Shown here in pieces: positions 8,661-17,933 of a stretch of DNA of 64,000 nt. Origin of the DNA: Bdellovibrionaceae bacterium UBA6776 (lineage in GTDB: Bacteria > Bdellovibrionota > Bdellovibrionia > Bdellovibrionales > UBA1609). A program made the translations under genes and the position numbers. The DNA lies in contig DKGG01000023.1 in NCBI GenBank assembly GCA_002453155.1, forward strand, positions 16,921 through 80,920, given 5' to 3'. Within the stretch, counting starts at the first letter, position 1; each line of letters opens with the position of its first letter. The notes under the pieces are model-generated. The model was not told the origin of the DNA and made no database searches. It was given only the letters and a program-made list of their open reading frames with translations.

Positions 8661-9674
8661 ATGAACAATCCATTTTTTCGAAAGATTCATGATCGCGCGG
8701 TTGAAGTCGCCCAGAATTATCGAAAGCTCGAAGGGGAATTGATTGATCTTCTTCAAGAGCTGGACCGCTACAAGATTCATTACAAAATGGGCTACCGCTC
8801 TCTTTTTGAATACTGCACGAAGGGTCTGCACCTTTCGGAATCTATTTCCTACAGTCTGATCAACGTGGCTCGGAAATCCAAAGAGATCCCTGAACTTAAG
8901 ATTGAAATTCAAAAAGGATCATTGAGTCTTTCGAAAGCAAAAAAAATCACCTCGGTTCTGACAACCGAGAATAAATCCAAGTGGCTGGATCTTGCCAAGT
9001 CCGTTCCTCAATCCAGTCTCGAGAGGGAGGTGGCAAAGATTACTCAGCGAGATATTGGCATTTCCAAAATGAAATTTATAAATGATTCTTTGGAAGTTAA
9101 AGAAAAGATGGTGGTTCATAAAAAGGCCGACGTGCGAGTTCAGCTTCAGGTGGGAATTTCAGAAGATTTGATGTTGAAGCTGCGCCGGGCACAGGATGTG
9201 ATTTGTCAGAAGCGCCAGAAGTCTACGGGCTTAGAGAGTGTGCTTGAAGAAATGGTCGCTTTTTATCTGGAAAAACAGGATCCGTTGGAGTTGGCGAAGA
9301 AAAGCGCATTGAGGAAGACGTCGGAGCGCGAGGGAAAAAGAGCGAAGCCTACAAAGGAGCTAAAAAAGCCTCACCCTAAGCGGTCTTGTGAACGGGTGAG
9401 TGGGGATAGAAGTAAAATTTTAAAGGAAGGACGTTCGGGCGTAATCTCTTTGCGCCGGAAACGGACGATTTCTGCGGTCCGAAAACATCAAATTTATTTT
9501 AAGTGGAAGGGCCAGTGCAGCTACACCGATGAGAGGGGAGAGAGGTGTTTGGAAACACGGTTCTTGGACATTCACCACATCCATCCCGTTTCAAAAGGCG
9601 GCACTGACGATCTGAAAAATTTGACTCTTCTGTGCAAAGGCCATCACCGCATGATTCATGTGAAGAATTCTTAG
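8661..9674 (+). CDS. HNH endonuclease with DUF222-like N-terminal region
   Basis: The start is ATG 8661, 4 nt after AGGAGG; the upstream extension has no ribosome-binding site. The C-terminal ~60 residues are a classical HNH nuclease: QCSYTDERGERCLETRFLDI, then HHIHPVSKGGTDDLKNLTLL, then CKGHHRMIH, giving the H-N-H metal-binding and catalytic residues. The N-terminal ~200 residues are helical (GYRSLFEYCTKGLHLSESIS, SLSLSKAKKITSVL), resembling the helical region in 13E12/DUF222-type HNH proteins; a Lys/Arg-rich linker follows. The gene stands alone between two inverted repeat arrays, which suggests a mobile or repeat-maintaining nuclease. The target and physiological role are unknown. Confidence 0.85.
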   Translation: MNNPFFRKIHDRAVEVAQNYRKLEGELIDLLQELDRYKIHYKMGYRSLFEYCTKGLHLSESISYSLINVARKSKEIPELKIEIQKGSLSLSKAKKITSVLTTENKSKWLDLAKSVPQSSLEREVAKITQRDIGISKMKFINDSLEVKEKMVVHKKADVRVQLQVGISEDLMLKLRRAQDVICQKRQKSTGLESVLEEMVAFYLEKQDPLELAKKSALRKTSEREGKRAKPTKELKKPHPKRSCERVSGDRSKILKEGRSGVISLRRKRTISAVRKHQIYFKWKGQCSYTDERGERCLETRFLDIHHIHPVSKGGTDDLKNLTLLCKGHHRMIHVKNS

Positions 9675-9782
9675 AGGTCCAATTTCAGAAATTGTTTTTG
9701 CCGCAGCCGCTCGACAAACAGTTCTTAAGAACTGCTGATAAGATTTTTTGATTCTAGGAGCTCAAGTATTTTAATTTCCATA

Positions 9783-10308
9783 TTCAATTCTACGTTCTTT
9801 TCAGAAAGGGACCTCCAGCAAGCAGGAGGCGCTTTGCCTGAAAGGCAAATGCTGGTGAGGCCAAGGAAGGACGTGTCCCGTCTGAGAAGAAGATAGAATT
9901 GATTGAGTGAATAACAAATGCGGGGGATTCCATGGAAGGATGTGTCGGGTTCACGTGGAAATACGATTTGCATGAAGGCGGTGTGCGCAAGACTGAAAGG
10001 GCAAATGCTGGTGAGGCCAAGGAAGGACGTGTCCCGTCTGAGAAGAAGATAGAAATGAAGGCGTGAATAAAAATGCAGGTGAATTCACTGAAGGACGAAA
10101 ACTTCAATTTCCTTATTCAATTCTAAATTCTTTTCAGAAAGGGACCTCCAGCAAGCAGGAGGCGCTTTGCCTGAAAGGCAAATGCTGGTGAGGCCAAGGA
10201 AGGACGCGTCCCGTCTGAGAAGAATGTAGAATTGAATGTGTGAATAACAAATGCAGGTGAATCCATGGAAGGATGTGTCGGGTTCCCGTGGAAATACGAT
10301 TTGAATGA
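9783..10308 (-). repeat. right inverted array of 121-bp hairpin repeats
   Basis: Two full units lie at 9783-9903 and 10116-10236, each beginning TTCAATTCTA and ending TAGAATTGAT or TAGAATTGAA. A truncated unit spans about 9988-10059. The 56-bp spacer 10060-10115 is nearly the exact reverse complement of 8111-8166. The second block type (ATACGATTTG with GGATGTGTCGGGTT) occurs at about 9928-9975 and 10253-10308. In inverted orientation the order unit-spacer-eroded unit-block matches the left array, plus one extra unit and one extra block. Hairpin length and core (TTTGCCTGAAAGGCAAA) are conserved. Confidence 0.9.
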
Positions 10309-10396
10309 AGAGAATCGATGCAAGCCTAAGAAAACTCAGCTGAAGATCAATATGCTAAGGACCAATATTCTGAAGAACAAACAGCGAATCTGGCCT

Positions 10397-13300
10397 TTAA
10401 GAAGCCTGCTTCTGAGAATCTGAATTTTCGCCTTTGACCACTTTGTTCAAAGTCTCATTGATCAAATCTGAATCAAAAGGCTTAAAGAAGTAACCATCCA
10501 CCATGTTGGAAAGCTCACTGTGCTGATCCTCAAAGTTGATGTTCACTCCACCGGTCATCAAAATAAATTTCGGTAGGGTCGCACTTTTGGCGCGCAAATT
10601 TTTGATCAAGGAAGGACCATCCATCACGGGCATTTTCATGTCGGAAATAACCACATCAAAATCCTCAGGATGAGCCAGATATTTTTCCATGGCCTCCAGA
10701 CCATTTTCGCAGCAGGTGACCGTAACGCCAGTCTCCTCCAAGATGCTTTGTACCAAGTCTCGGATTCCCGGTTCATCATCCACCAGAAGGGCTCGAACTC
10801 CTGAAATGTCAATTCCAGGAACAACTTCATCCAATGGAGCGGCATCAGCTTTGACGGCAACCTTCTCCGCAGGAAAGACTATTTCAAACTTAGTTCCTTT
10901 TCCTGGTGTGGAGGTCACTTTGATCGTTCCGCCATGTTCTTGAATCACGTTGTGAACCAGGGACAAACCAATTCCGGTCCCGTTGTTGACTTCTTTGGTG
11001 GTAAAGAAAGGGTCGAAAATGCGATCAATGATCTTTTCTGGAATCCCAGATCCATTGTCTTCAAAATCAATGCATACACGCCCATTGCAATGCTTTAACG
11101 AAATGCCAATACGAGCATCAGGACGTCCCTTTGTGGCATCTTTTGCGTTAGACAACAGGTTCATTAAAACCTGCTGAACCCGTCCTCGATTTCCATAAAC
11201 ATTGAATCCACCACCTGTGGGGTCAACATGGTTGTATTCCACAAGAATGCCTTCACGCTCATAGATTTCACGAACCATTCCAAAAGACTCGGAAACCGCT
11301 TCTTCCATATTAAAGACCGATTTCGCGTCGTCATCGGATCTTGAAAACGTTCTGAGGCCACGAACAATTTTTGCAATGCGATCGGCCGCTATATCTATCT
11401 TTTCTAAAGACTTTTTTGCCTCTTCCACGTTGATGTTTTCGGGCATGTTGATATTTTTTTGCAAGAATCCCATGTACCCTTTGATGATGGCCAAAGGGTT
11501 GTTGATCTCGTGACCAATTCCTGCCGCCATTTCTCCGATAGAGGCCAGTTTGGAATTGTGAAAGGCCTGCTTCTCAAGTAGCTTTTTCTCTGTGATGTCC
11601 AGGGAAACACCACCCACGGCGACAACTTTTCCGTCTTTGTCAAAGTAGGGAAATTTAAAAGAGTGATAAAAATGTTCTCTGCCAGTATCGTCAAAGGCAT
11701 TCTCTTCCGATTCAATGATCTTTCGGGCTTTTTCCACATCCAAATCATTTTTCCGAAATTGATCGGCCACTTCCCTTGGGAAAATTTCGTAATGAGATTT
11801 TCCAATGATTTCTTCGTCACTTTTCCCGATCAAACGTCGAAACCCATCATTCACTGTTAAGAAATTTCCCTCAAGATCTTTGGCGTAAATAATTGCGGGC
11901 ATGTTGTCCAAGGTGTTTTTCAAGAAAATCCTTTGAGTTTCCACAGTCTTTTGAAGTTCGATCAGAGAGGAGATTTCATGTCCACTGGCATAAAGAAGGC
12001 CACTGTACTGGTCGTAACTCAAGCCCCAAATAAAGTGTTTTTCTTCTCCATTTTTACAGATGATGCGATTGCGGAAGCTGACGGTTCGTTTTGACTTTGT
12101 GAATTTCTCCAGTTCCAAAGACGTCAATTTTTGGTCGTCCGGGTGAACGAAATCGATAAAACGCTTCGAAAAAAGTTCTTCTTCCGTGTAACCCAAAACC
12201 TGAGAGAAAATCGGGTTAATTTTTTTCAAGAACCCATCTCGACCAGCGATGCAAAAAAGGTTGGTGGAGAGTTCAAAAAAACGTGAAAGTTCACGAGCGG
12301 TGTGTTCCAAATCCTCGCGAATTTTCATCTGTTCACTCACATCTTGAAAGGTTCCAACCAACCGAAGCAGATTTCCTTTTTTGTCGAGCAAGGGCTCGCC
12401 AATGGCGCGAACAATCTTTAGTTTTCCCTTGGCATCAAAAAATTCAAAGATGTCATCATAGCGTTGCTTTTTATTGATGCAGTCATCCAGGTACTTCGCA
12501 ATTTTTTCTTGCTCGTGGGGGGCGTAAAATGAAATTCCCGAAATGCGATTTAGAGGTGTATTTGTTGGTACCCCATGGATTGAATAAACCTGCTCCGTGC
12601 AAGTGAGCTCGTTGGTTTCAATGTCCAGTTCCCAGGCTCCAATCATGGCCACTTCTTGAAGTTTTCGGGAGAGGAAAATTAATTTTTGGTTTTCAAGTTC
12701 CAGTTCCTTTTCCAGAGAAATGTCCTGGCAGGTTCCACTCAAGGAATAGATTTTTCCATCCTTCGTGAGGTTGGCTTTTCCAAAGGCTTTCACCCATACA
12801 ATATGATTGTCGGGATGAATCACGCGAAATTCCAGGTGATAGGGTTTGCCGTTTTCAATGCATTTTCCAACCACGGTGGCCCACTGATCCAAGTCCTCAG
12901 GGTGAATTGTGGATTGGTGACGCTCAAGGCTTGGGGGTCCCTTTTTTTCATCCTCAGGAAAGATCTTATACATCTGTTCGGACCAGGTAATTTTTTGAGA
13001 GCCCAAGTCAAAATGCCAACTTCCAATATTTGCAATTTCTTGAAAGGCTTTGTGGTTCTGCATTTTGTTCTCAAGTTCAAACTGGGTAACCACTTGCTTG
13101 GAAAGTTGTTTCAAAACTTGCTTTTGCATGGCGGACAATTTGCCCGGATTTTTGCCAACGACACAAAGAGCTCCCAACTTGTGACCACTGGGTGTGATCA
13201 AGGGGGCTCCGGCATAAAATCGAATCTTCAATCCACCGACAACTTGAGGGTTGGTTGAAAAGCGCTCATCCAACAGAGCATCTTCAACGACAAAGACGTC

Positions 13301-13555
13301 GTCGTCCATAATGGCATAGGCGCAAAACCCTTCGTCACGTGGAATTTCAGTGCCTTCAATAGGACCAAAGCGAGATTTGAACCAATTGCGGTGGGAATCC
13401 ACAATGCTTACCAAAGAGATTTCGCACCCACACAGTTCGGCGGCAGCCGCAGTGATTTGGTCAAAATATTCTTCGGGCTCCGTATCCAGAACTTTGTATT
13501 TTCGCACTTCTTCCATGCGACTGGATTCGTTGTGGGGGATGGGTGCTCTTCTCAT
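10397..13555 (-). CDS. hybrid sensor histidine kinase (GAF-PAS4-HisKA-HATPase-REC)
   Basis: A 1052-residue soluble kinase. It has an N-terminal GAF domain (about 25-160, ITAAAAELCGCEISLVSIVD), four PAS domains (about 165-290, 300-415, 425-540, 545-665; for example VWVKAFGKANLTKDG and ITEKKLLEKQ), a HisKA domain with the phosphoacceptor in GEMAAGIGHEINNPLAIIKG, a HATPase domain (FEDNGSGIPE, GTGIGLSLVHNVI) and a C-terminal receiver (ALLVDDEPGIRDL, VVISDMKMPVMDGP, FFKPF). It has no transmembrane segment, so it probably senses a cytoplasmic signal. The receiver suggests phosphorelay to a separate Hpt protein. No response regulator is adjacent. ATG 13555 is the only sensible start. Confidence 0.92.
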   Translation of the reverse strand: MRRAPIPHNESSRMEEVRKYKVLDTEPEEYFDQITAAAAELCGCEISLVSIVDSHRNWFKSRFGPIEGTEIPRDEGFCAYAIMDDDVFVVEDALLDERFSTNPQVVGGLKIRFYAGAPLITPSGHKLGALCVVGKNPGKLSAMQKQVLKQLSKQVVTQFELENKMQNHKAFQEIANIGSWHFDLGSQKITWSEQMYKIFPEDEKKGPPSLERHQSTIHPEDLDQWATVVGKCIENGKPYHLEFRVIHPDNHIVWVKAFGKANLTKDGKIYSLSGTCQDISLEKELELENQKLIFLSRKLQEVAMIGAWELDIETNELTCTEQVYSIHGVPTNTPLNRISGISFYAPHEQEKIAKYLDDCINKKQRYDDIFEFFDAKGKLKIVRAIGEPLLDKKGNLLRLVGTFQDVSEQMKIREDLEHTARELSRFFELSTNLFCIAGRDGFLKKINPIFSQVLGYTEEELFSKRFIDFVHPDDQKLTSLELEKFTKSKRTVSFRNRIICKNGEEKHFIWGLSYDQYSGLLYASGHEISSLIELQKTVETQRIFLKNTLDNMPAIIYAKDLEGNFLTVNDGFRRLIGKSDEEIIGKSHYEIFPREVADQFRKNDLDVEKARKIIESEENAFDDTGREHFYHSFKFPYFDKDGKVVAVGGVSLDITEKKLLEKQAFHNSKLASIGEMAAGIGHEINNPLAIIKGYMGFLQKNINMPENINVEEAKKSLEKIDIAADRIAKIVRGLRTFSRSDDDAKSVFNMEEAVSESFGMVREIYEREGILVEYNHVDPTGGGFNVYGNRGRVQQVLMNLLSNAKDATKGRPDARIGISLKHCNGRVCIDFEDNGSGIPEKIIDRIFDPFFTTKEVNNGTGIGLSLVHNVIQEHGGTIKVTSTPGKGTKFEIVFPAEKVAVKADAAPLDEVVPGIDISGVRALLVDDEPGIRDLVQSILEETGVTVTCCENGLEAMEKYLAHPEDFDVVISDMKMPVMDGPSLIKNLRAKSATLPKFILMTGGVNINFEDQHSELSNMVDGYFFKPFDSDLINETLNKVVKGENSDSQKQAS

Positions 13556-13727
13556 TCTTTCCTTTGGCCTTTTGAGTCCACGTGCGGGTTCACCAAATAC
13601 TCATCGGCATCCCTTGGGGAGCATAAAGTCCAAACGAGAGAAAATATAATTTTTGTTTAGTTAAAGGAGCTCTAGGCCCCTTCAATCTTAAGAAAATAAG
13701 AATGATTTTGAGTCAATTTGACGACCG

Positions 13728-14171
13728 TCATCTGCCAATGCAAAAGACGCGGTAGATCCAGTAATTTCCTGTGGGGCGAGAGACGGCAACCGGATTTCCT
13801 GCAGCGTCCTTTTCCACGGACAAAGTCTTTTCCATTTTGGTTTGTCCCAAACTGGCCCACCCATTGGACAAAGGCACCGTGGTCGTTACGCCATTGGTAT
13901 AGGAAGGAGCTTCAGTGATGCTGATTCTGACATCGTCAGAGCTGGTTTCCCAGGTCGCGCCCATATAGACCCCCTCTGGAAAGTCCCGTTCGAATTTGAC
14001 CGAGTTTCCGTCGGTATAGGTCTGGTCCAGAGTCATCTCATTCTCGATCACTTTTCCTGTTTTCATAAGTTTTCGGATGGTCCCTTTGCACTCCAAATGC
14101 TGAACCTCAGCCAAAGCCGGAGTAGCCATTAAAAATGTGAGAGTGGTAAGAAGAAAAGATCGACGTTTCAT
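13728..14171 (-). CDS. small exported protein, function unknown
   Basis: I chose ATG 14171 because it gives a clean signal peptide (MKRRSFLLTTLTFLMATPALA) and is preceded by AGGGGGC on the minus strand; a longer frame to 14252 would bury it. The mature part (about 125 residues) is beta-rich with two cysteines (LECKGT near the start, FCIGR at the end) that could form a disulfide. It resembles small periplasmic proteins of predatory deltaproteobacteria, but I recognise no family. It is probably monocistronic, since the ABC gene downstream lies 135 bp beyond an open gap. Confidence 0.7.
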   Translation of the reverse strand: MKRRSFLLTTLTFLMATPALAEVQHLECKGTIRKLMKTGKVIENEMTLDQTYTDGNSVKFERDFPEGVYMGATWETSSDDVRISITEAPSYTNGVTTTVPLSNGWASLGQTKMEKTLSVEKDAAGNPVAVSRPTGNYWIYRVFCIGR

Positions 14172-14306
14172 AAAGCCCCCTGAAAGTAAATTTTCACAGC
14201 AAATCCCAAAGTGGATAAGCTGCCGACCTATAAAGCCACAAATCCAGCGCACAGACCACTCTCTTTAAGTTTCAAAGTGAGATTCACATTTTTTCACGGC
14301 CAAACT

Positions 14307-16118
14307 TTAAGACTCAGAAGGCGCCGGAAGCTCAGGGGTGTTTTTCAAAAAGCTTTCCTGTTGAGAGCGAAAGAATTCCGCATAGGCGCCATTGGCTTTC
14401 AAAAGCTCATAGTGAGTGCCCATCTCCACAATTTCGCCGTGGGAAAGCACTACGATTTTGTCACACTTCAAAATGGTGGAAAGGCGGTGAGCAATGATCA
14501 GACTGGTGCGTCCTTGAGTGAGGCGCTCCATGGCCTGTTGAATTTTGCTCTCGCTGATAGAGTCAATGTTTGCCGTGGCTTCATCCAAAATCAAAACGTC
14601 GGGATCAAAAGCCAAGGCTCGAGAAAAAGCCAACAGCTGTCGTTCGCCATGACTTAAATTTGCCCCACGCTCAAAAACAACGCCCTCAAATCCACCGTGC
14701 TTTTCAATCAGCTCCATGCACTGAGCATCTTTGGCTGCAGCTTCCATACGTTCAACGGTGATCTCGGGATCATTCAGTCCAATGTTGGTGTAGAAATTTC
14801 CGCTGAAAATAAAATTGTCCTGCTGAACCACGCCAATGCGTTTTCTCAATTCGGCAAGAGACAGGTCCCGCAGTTCCACTCCATCCAAATAAATTTGCCC
14901 CTGATTGTAGGGATAAAGTCTTTGCAGCAAAGAAATGGTGGTGGATTTTCCGCTCCCTGTTCTTCCCACCAAGGCGACAGACTCTCCGGGTTGGATTTCC
15001 AAATTGATGTTTTTCAAAATCAAAGGGCCAGATTCTTGATAGGAGAAATTTAAGTTTTTAAAAACAATGTGTCCTTTTGCTTTTTGCAAAGTTTGAGATC
15101 CTGTTTCCGCTTCTTCGGCTTCATCCAAAAGTTGAAACACGCGATCCGCACTGGAAAGGGAGTTTTGCAAATGATTGTATTTTTCAAGGATGATACGCAT
15201 GGGACGGAAAAAATTCTGAAGCAAAATAATAAAGGCCGTCAAAGTGCCCACCGTCATTCCCAAGCTGTCACGAAACCAGGCTCCAAAAAAGAGTGCCAAC
15301 GATATGGTCAAAATGGAAAAACCCTCGATGCTCGGCCACAAAAGGGCAAAATAACGAATGGTTTTCACTTGAAGGGCTTTGTACTCTTCGGAAAGTTTTT
15401 GAAAACGTTCCCGAATGGTCTGCTCCCGTCCAAAAAGTTGAATCACTTTCATCCCGGTCAAATGCTCAGCGGAAAAGGCGTTGATGGATGAAAGTTTTCG
15501 TTTGGTAGCACCAAACTGAAAACGAATTTTCCGAGACAGAACTGTGCAGTAGATCAATAGCAGCGGAACAAAAGCACTGACCACGAAGGTCAATTTCCAC
15601 GACAGAAACAGCATGGTGATATAGATGGTGGCCATTTCAAAAAGGCTCACCAAGATGCCGGCGATCCCTTGGCTGAAGATTTCGCCCAAAGCCAGGACGT
15701 CATTGGTCACCCGAGTGACGGTGCGCCCCGATGGATTGGCATCAAAGTACTTCAATGGAAGTTTTTGTACGTGAAAAATCAATTTCTGCCGAATTTCATA
15801 GAGGGTGATGTTTCCCAATTTTTGAATTTGATAACTTTGGAAAAACGAAAGCACTGTACGGCCAATTTCCACCGCAAAGTAAATTCCTGCCAAAACTGTC
15901 AGAAGCTCCAAACGTTTGTTGGTGATGACTTCATCCACCGCTTTTCCGAAAATAAGGGGAATGGAGCGCCCAATTCCCGAATACAAAACCACCAATCCCA
16001 CAGAGGCAAGGACCATGGATTTGTGAGTCCAAAGAAAGGGCCACAGCTTTTTGAATACGACGAGAAACGAAAGTTCTTTCGCCCGGGTTTCTTCTTGAAG
16101 AGATCTGGAGGTGTTCAT
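14307..16118 (-). CDS. ABC exporter half-transporter, MdlB-like subunit
   Basis: An N-terminal six-helix ABC exporter membrane domain (about 30-320) is followed by a nucleotide-binding domain: Walker A GRTGSGKST, Q-loop GVVQQDNFIF, Walker B VLILDEATANIDS with the catalytic Glu, and H-loop IAHRLST. Its signature is LSHGERQ instead of LSGGQ, so the ATP site completed by this signature is degenerate. It overlaps the next gene by 4 bases and forms a heterodimer with it, as MdlA-MdlB do in E. coli. The substrate is unknown; lipids or drugs are usual for this group. Confidence 0.9.
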   Translation of the reverse strand: MNTSRSLQEETRAKELSFLVVFKKLWPFLWTHKSMVLASVGLVVLYSGIGRSIPLIFGKAVDEVITNKRLELLTVLAGIYFAVEIGRTVLSFFQSYQIQKLGNITLYEIRQKLIFHVQKLPLKYFDANPSGRTVTRVTNDVLALGEIFSQGIAGILVSLFEMATIYITMLFLSWKLTFVVSAFVPLLLIYCTVLSRKIRFQFGATKRKLSSINAFSAEHLTGMKVIQLFGREQTIRERFQKLSEEYKALQVKTIRYFALLWPSIEGFSILTISLALFFGAWFRDSLGMTVGTLTAFIILLQNFFRPMRIILEKYNHLQNSLSSADRVFQLLDEAEEAETGSQTLQKAKGHIVFKNLNFSYQESGPLILKNINLEIQPGESVALVGRTGSGKSTTISLLQRLYPYNQGQIYLDGVELRDLSLAELRKRIGVVQQDNFIFSGNFYTNIGLNDPEITVERMEAAAKDAQCMELIEKHGGFEGVVFERGANLSHGERQLLAFSRALAFDPDVLILDEATANIDSISESKIQQAMERLTQGRTSLIIAHRLSTILKCDKIVVLSHGEIVEMGTHYELLKANGAYAEFFRSQQESFLKNTPELPAPSES

Positions 16119-17854
16119 ACACGGCCCCCTGAACTTTGCATTTCAAAAAGTTGATTGTAGGTCGCAGATTTAGAAAGCAATTCCAAATGATCTCCGGCCC
16201 ACTCCAAATGGCCCTGATTTAAAACCAGAATCTGATCGCACCAGGCCACAGATGCCAACTTGTGAGCAATCACAATGGCCGTCTTATTTTGCAGCTGGTT
16301 TTTTAAAATATTTAAAATGTTTTCTTCTGTCTTTGCATCCACTGCACTTAAAGTGTCGTCCAAAATCGCAATGGAGGAATCTTTCACCAAGGCCCGTGCC
16401 AATGTCATCCGTTGCTTTTGTCCTCCCGAAAGGTTCACTCCGCGTTCGCCCACAATGGATTTGTACTGATCGGGCCATTCTAAAATTTCATCATGAAGAT
16501 GAACGTGCTCAGTGGCTTCTACAATTTCTTCCATTTCCCACGAGAGTTTGGAAAAGGCTAAGTTCTCGGAAACAGACTGGCTAAAAAGAAAGGCATCTTG
16601 AGGCACCACTTGCACCAAGTTTCTTAAAGAGCTCAGTTTGATTTTTTCAATGGAGTGACCATTGATTAAAATGCTTCCCTCAGGGGCGGGATGCAGGCGG
16701 CACAACATTTCGATCAAGGTGGTCTTGCCGCTTCCGGTGGGGCCCACAATCCCAAGGGATTGACCTTTTTTCAGAGAAAAGGAAATGTTCTGAAGAGCTG
16801 GTGCATTTTTGTCGGCGTAGGTGAAGCTAAGGTTTTTGACTTCTAAAGATTCAAAATGATCCAACTCTAAAGCTCCGTGATCCTCCACCTCGGACCTCTC
16901 TTGCAGCACATCTTGGATGCGGCGGTGAGAGGCCAGGCCTTCTTGCAAATGGCTCATAGAGATCCCCAGAGCCGTCATGGGCCACATCATTCTTTGAACG
17001 TATTGGTAGAATGAGAAAAAAGCCCCAATGGTCACCGCGCCGGCAAGAACATCTGGAATTCCCACCAGCAAAAGAATCACACACCCCAAGGCCATGGGCA
17101 GTTCCATGGCGGGGCTGAAAAAGGCGTCCCAAAGCCCTACGCGGTTGCAGTTGTTTTCGTAGGTTTTTGAGTATTGATTGAAGTGGCGGGTTTGTTGATG
17201 TTCTTGAGCGAAAGATTTAATCACTCGCACGCCCGAAACGATCTCTTGCGCCACTCCAGAAACTTCCGAAAAAGATTCCTGTCTTTGAGAGTAAGCGGAG
17301 TTTAATTTTTTCATCACCACACGAATCAAAAAGGGCGTGACGGGCATCAGGATCAAAGTCTTCCAGGTCCAACTGGGAGAAATGCTGATCATAATAGGGA
17401 TGATCAAAATGCTTTGAAAAATCGCATCTGCGAGAATTAAAAAACCAGGCCCAATTCCAATGCGAAAGGCGTTCACGTCATTGGTGATCAAAGACATCAG
17501 TCGGCCAATTTTGTGCTTCTGAAAAAACGAAGGCGAAAGATCTGTGTATTTGAAAAACAAATCATTTCTCAAATCGTCGGCCACCGCATGGTGAAACCGG
17601 GCCCAAAAGATCCGCCACAAAAATCGAAACAAAGACAAGGTCAGTGTGACCACCACAATGATGATGGTGATCCGAGCAATCTCCTCAAAGGGATCATTTT
17701 GTGTGAGGTGATCCAAGGCCCGTCCGATCAGCCAGGGGATGGAAACTTCTAAGCTGTTGGTCACCACCAAACAGGAAATCCCCAAGGCCACAAAACCGCG
17801 GTATTTCCGTGCAAACTGCAAGTAGGGATTGTTTCTGAAAAAGGAGAGGAGCAT
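16115..17854 (-). CDS. ABC exporter half-transporter, MdlA-like subunit
   Basis: A 579-residue half-transporter with a membrane domain (about 20-310) and NBD: Walker A GPTGSGKTT, Q-loop VVPQDAFLFS, signature LSGGQKQR (canonical) and Walker B IAILDDTLSAVDA, where Asp replaces the catalytic Glu. Together with the partner this gives the usual asymmetry of heterodimeric exporters: one consensus ATP site (this signature with the partner's Walker B Glu) and one degenerate site. It is the first gene of the pair on the minus strand; the partner starts 4 bases before this stop. The start ATG is preceded by GGAGAGGAG. Confidence 0.9.
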   Translation of the reverse strand: MLLSFFRNNPYLQFARKYRGFVALGISCLVVTNSLEVSIPWLIGRALDHLTQNDPFEEIARITIIIVVVTLTLSLFRFLWRIFWARFHHAVADDLRNDLFFKYTDLSPSFFQKHKIGRLMSLITNDVNAFRIGIGPGFLILADAIFQSILIIPIMISISPSWTWKTLILMPVTPFLIRVVMKKLNSAYSQRQESFSEVSGVAQEIVSGVRVIKSFAQEHQQTRHFNQYSKTYENNCNRVGLWDAFFSPAMELPMALGCVILLLVGIPDVLAGAVTIGAFFSFYQYVQRMMWPMTALGISMSHLQEGLASHRRIQDVLQERSEVEDHGALELDHFESLEVKNLSFTYADKNAPALQNISFSLKKGQSLGIVGPTGSGKTTLIEMLCRLHPAPEGSILINGHSIEKIKLSSLRNLVQVVPQDAFLFSQSVSENLAFSKLSWEMEEIVEATEHVHLHDEILEWPDQYKSIVGERGVNLSGGQKQRMTLARALVKDSSIAILDDTLSAVDAKTEENILNILKNQLQNKTAIVIAHKLASVAWCDQILVLNQGHLEWAGDHLELLSKSATYNQLFEMQSSGGRV

Positions 17855-17882
17855 TTCGAAAAATCTATTCGAATCTCAAAAA

Positions 17883-17910
17883 AAAAGCCAGCCCCGAAGG
17901 ACTGGCTTTT
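17883..17910 (-). terminator. rho-independent terminator after subtilase gene
   Basis: A 9-bp stem, AAAAGCCAG (17883-17891) with CTGGCTTTT (17902-17910), carries A and T runs on both sides. On the minus strand a run of eight or more T follows the stem, so it terminates the subtilase transcript before the ABC genes. Confidence 0.85.
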
Positions 17911-17933
17911 GAAGATTTCATCAAAGAAAAATC

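Noticed and set aside
7990..10308. CRISPR array
   Set aside because: Units are ~121 bp palindromes arranged as inverted blocks, without regularly sized unique spacers or cas genes.
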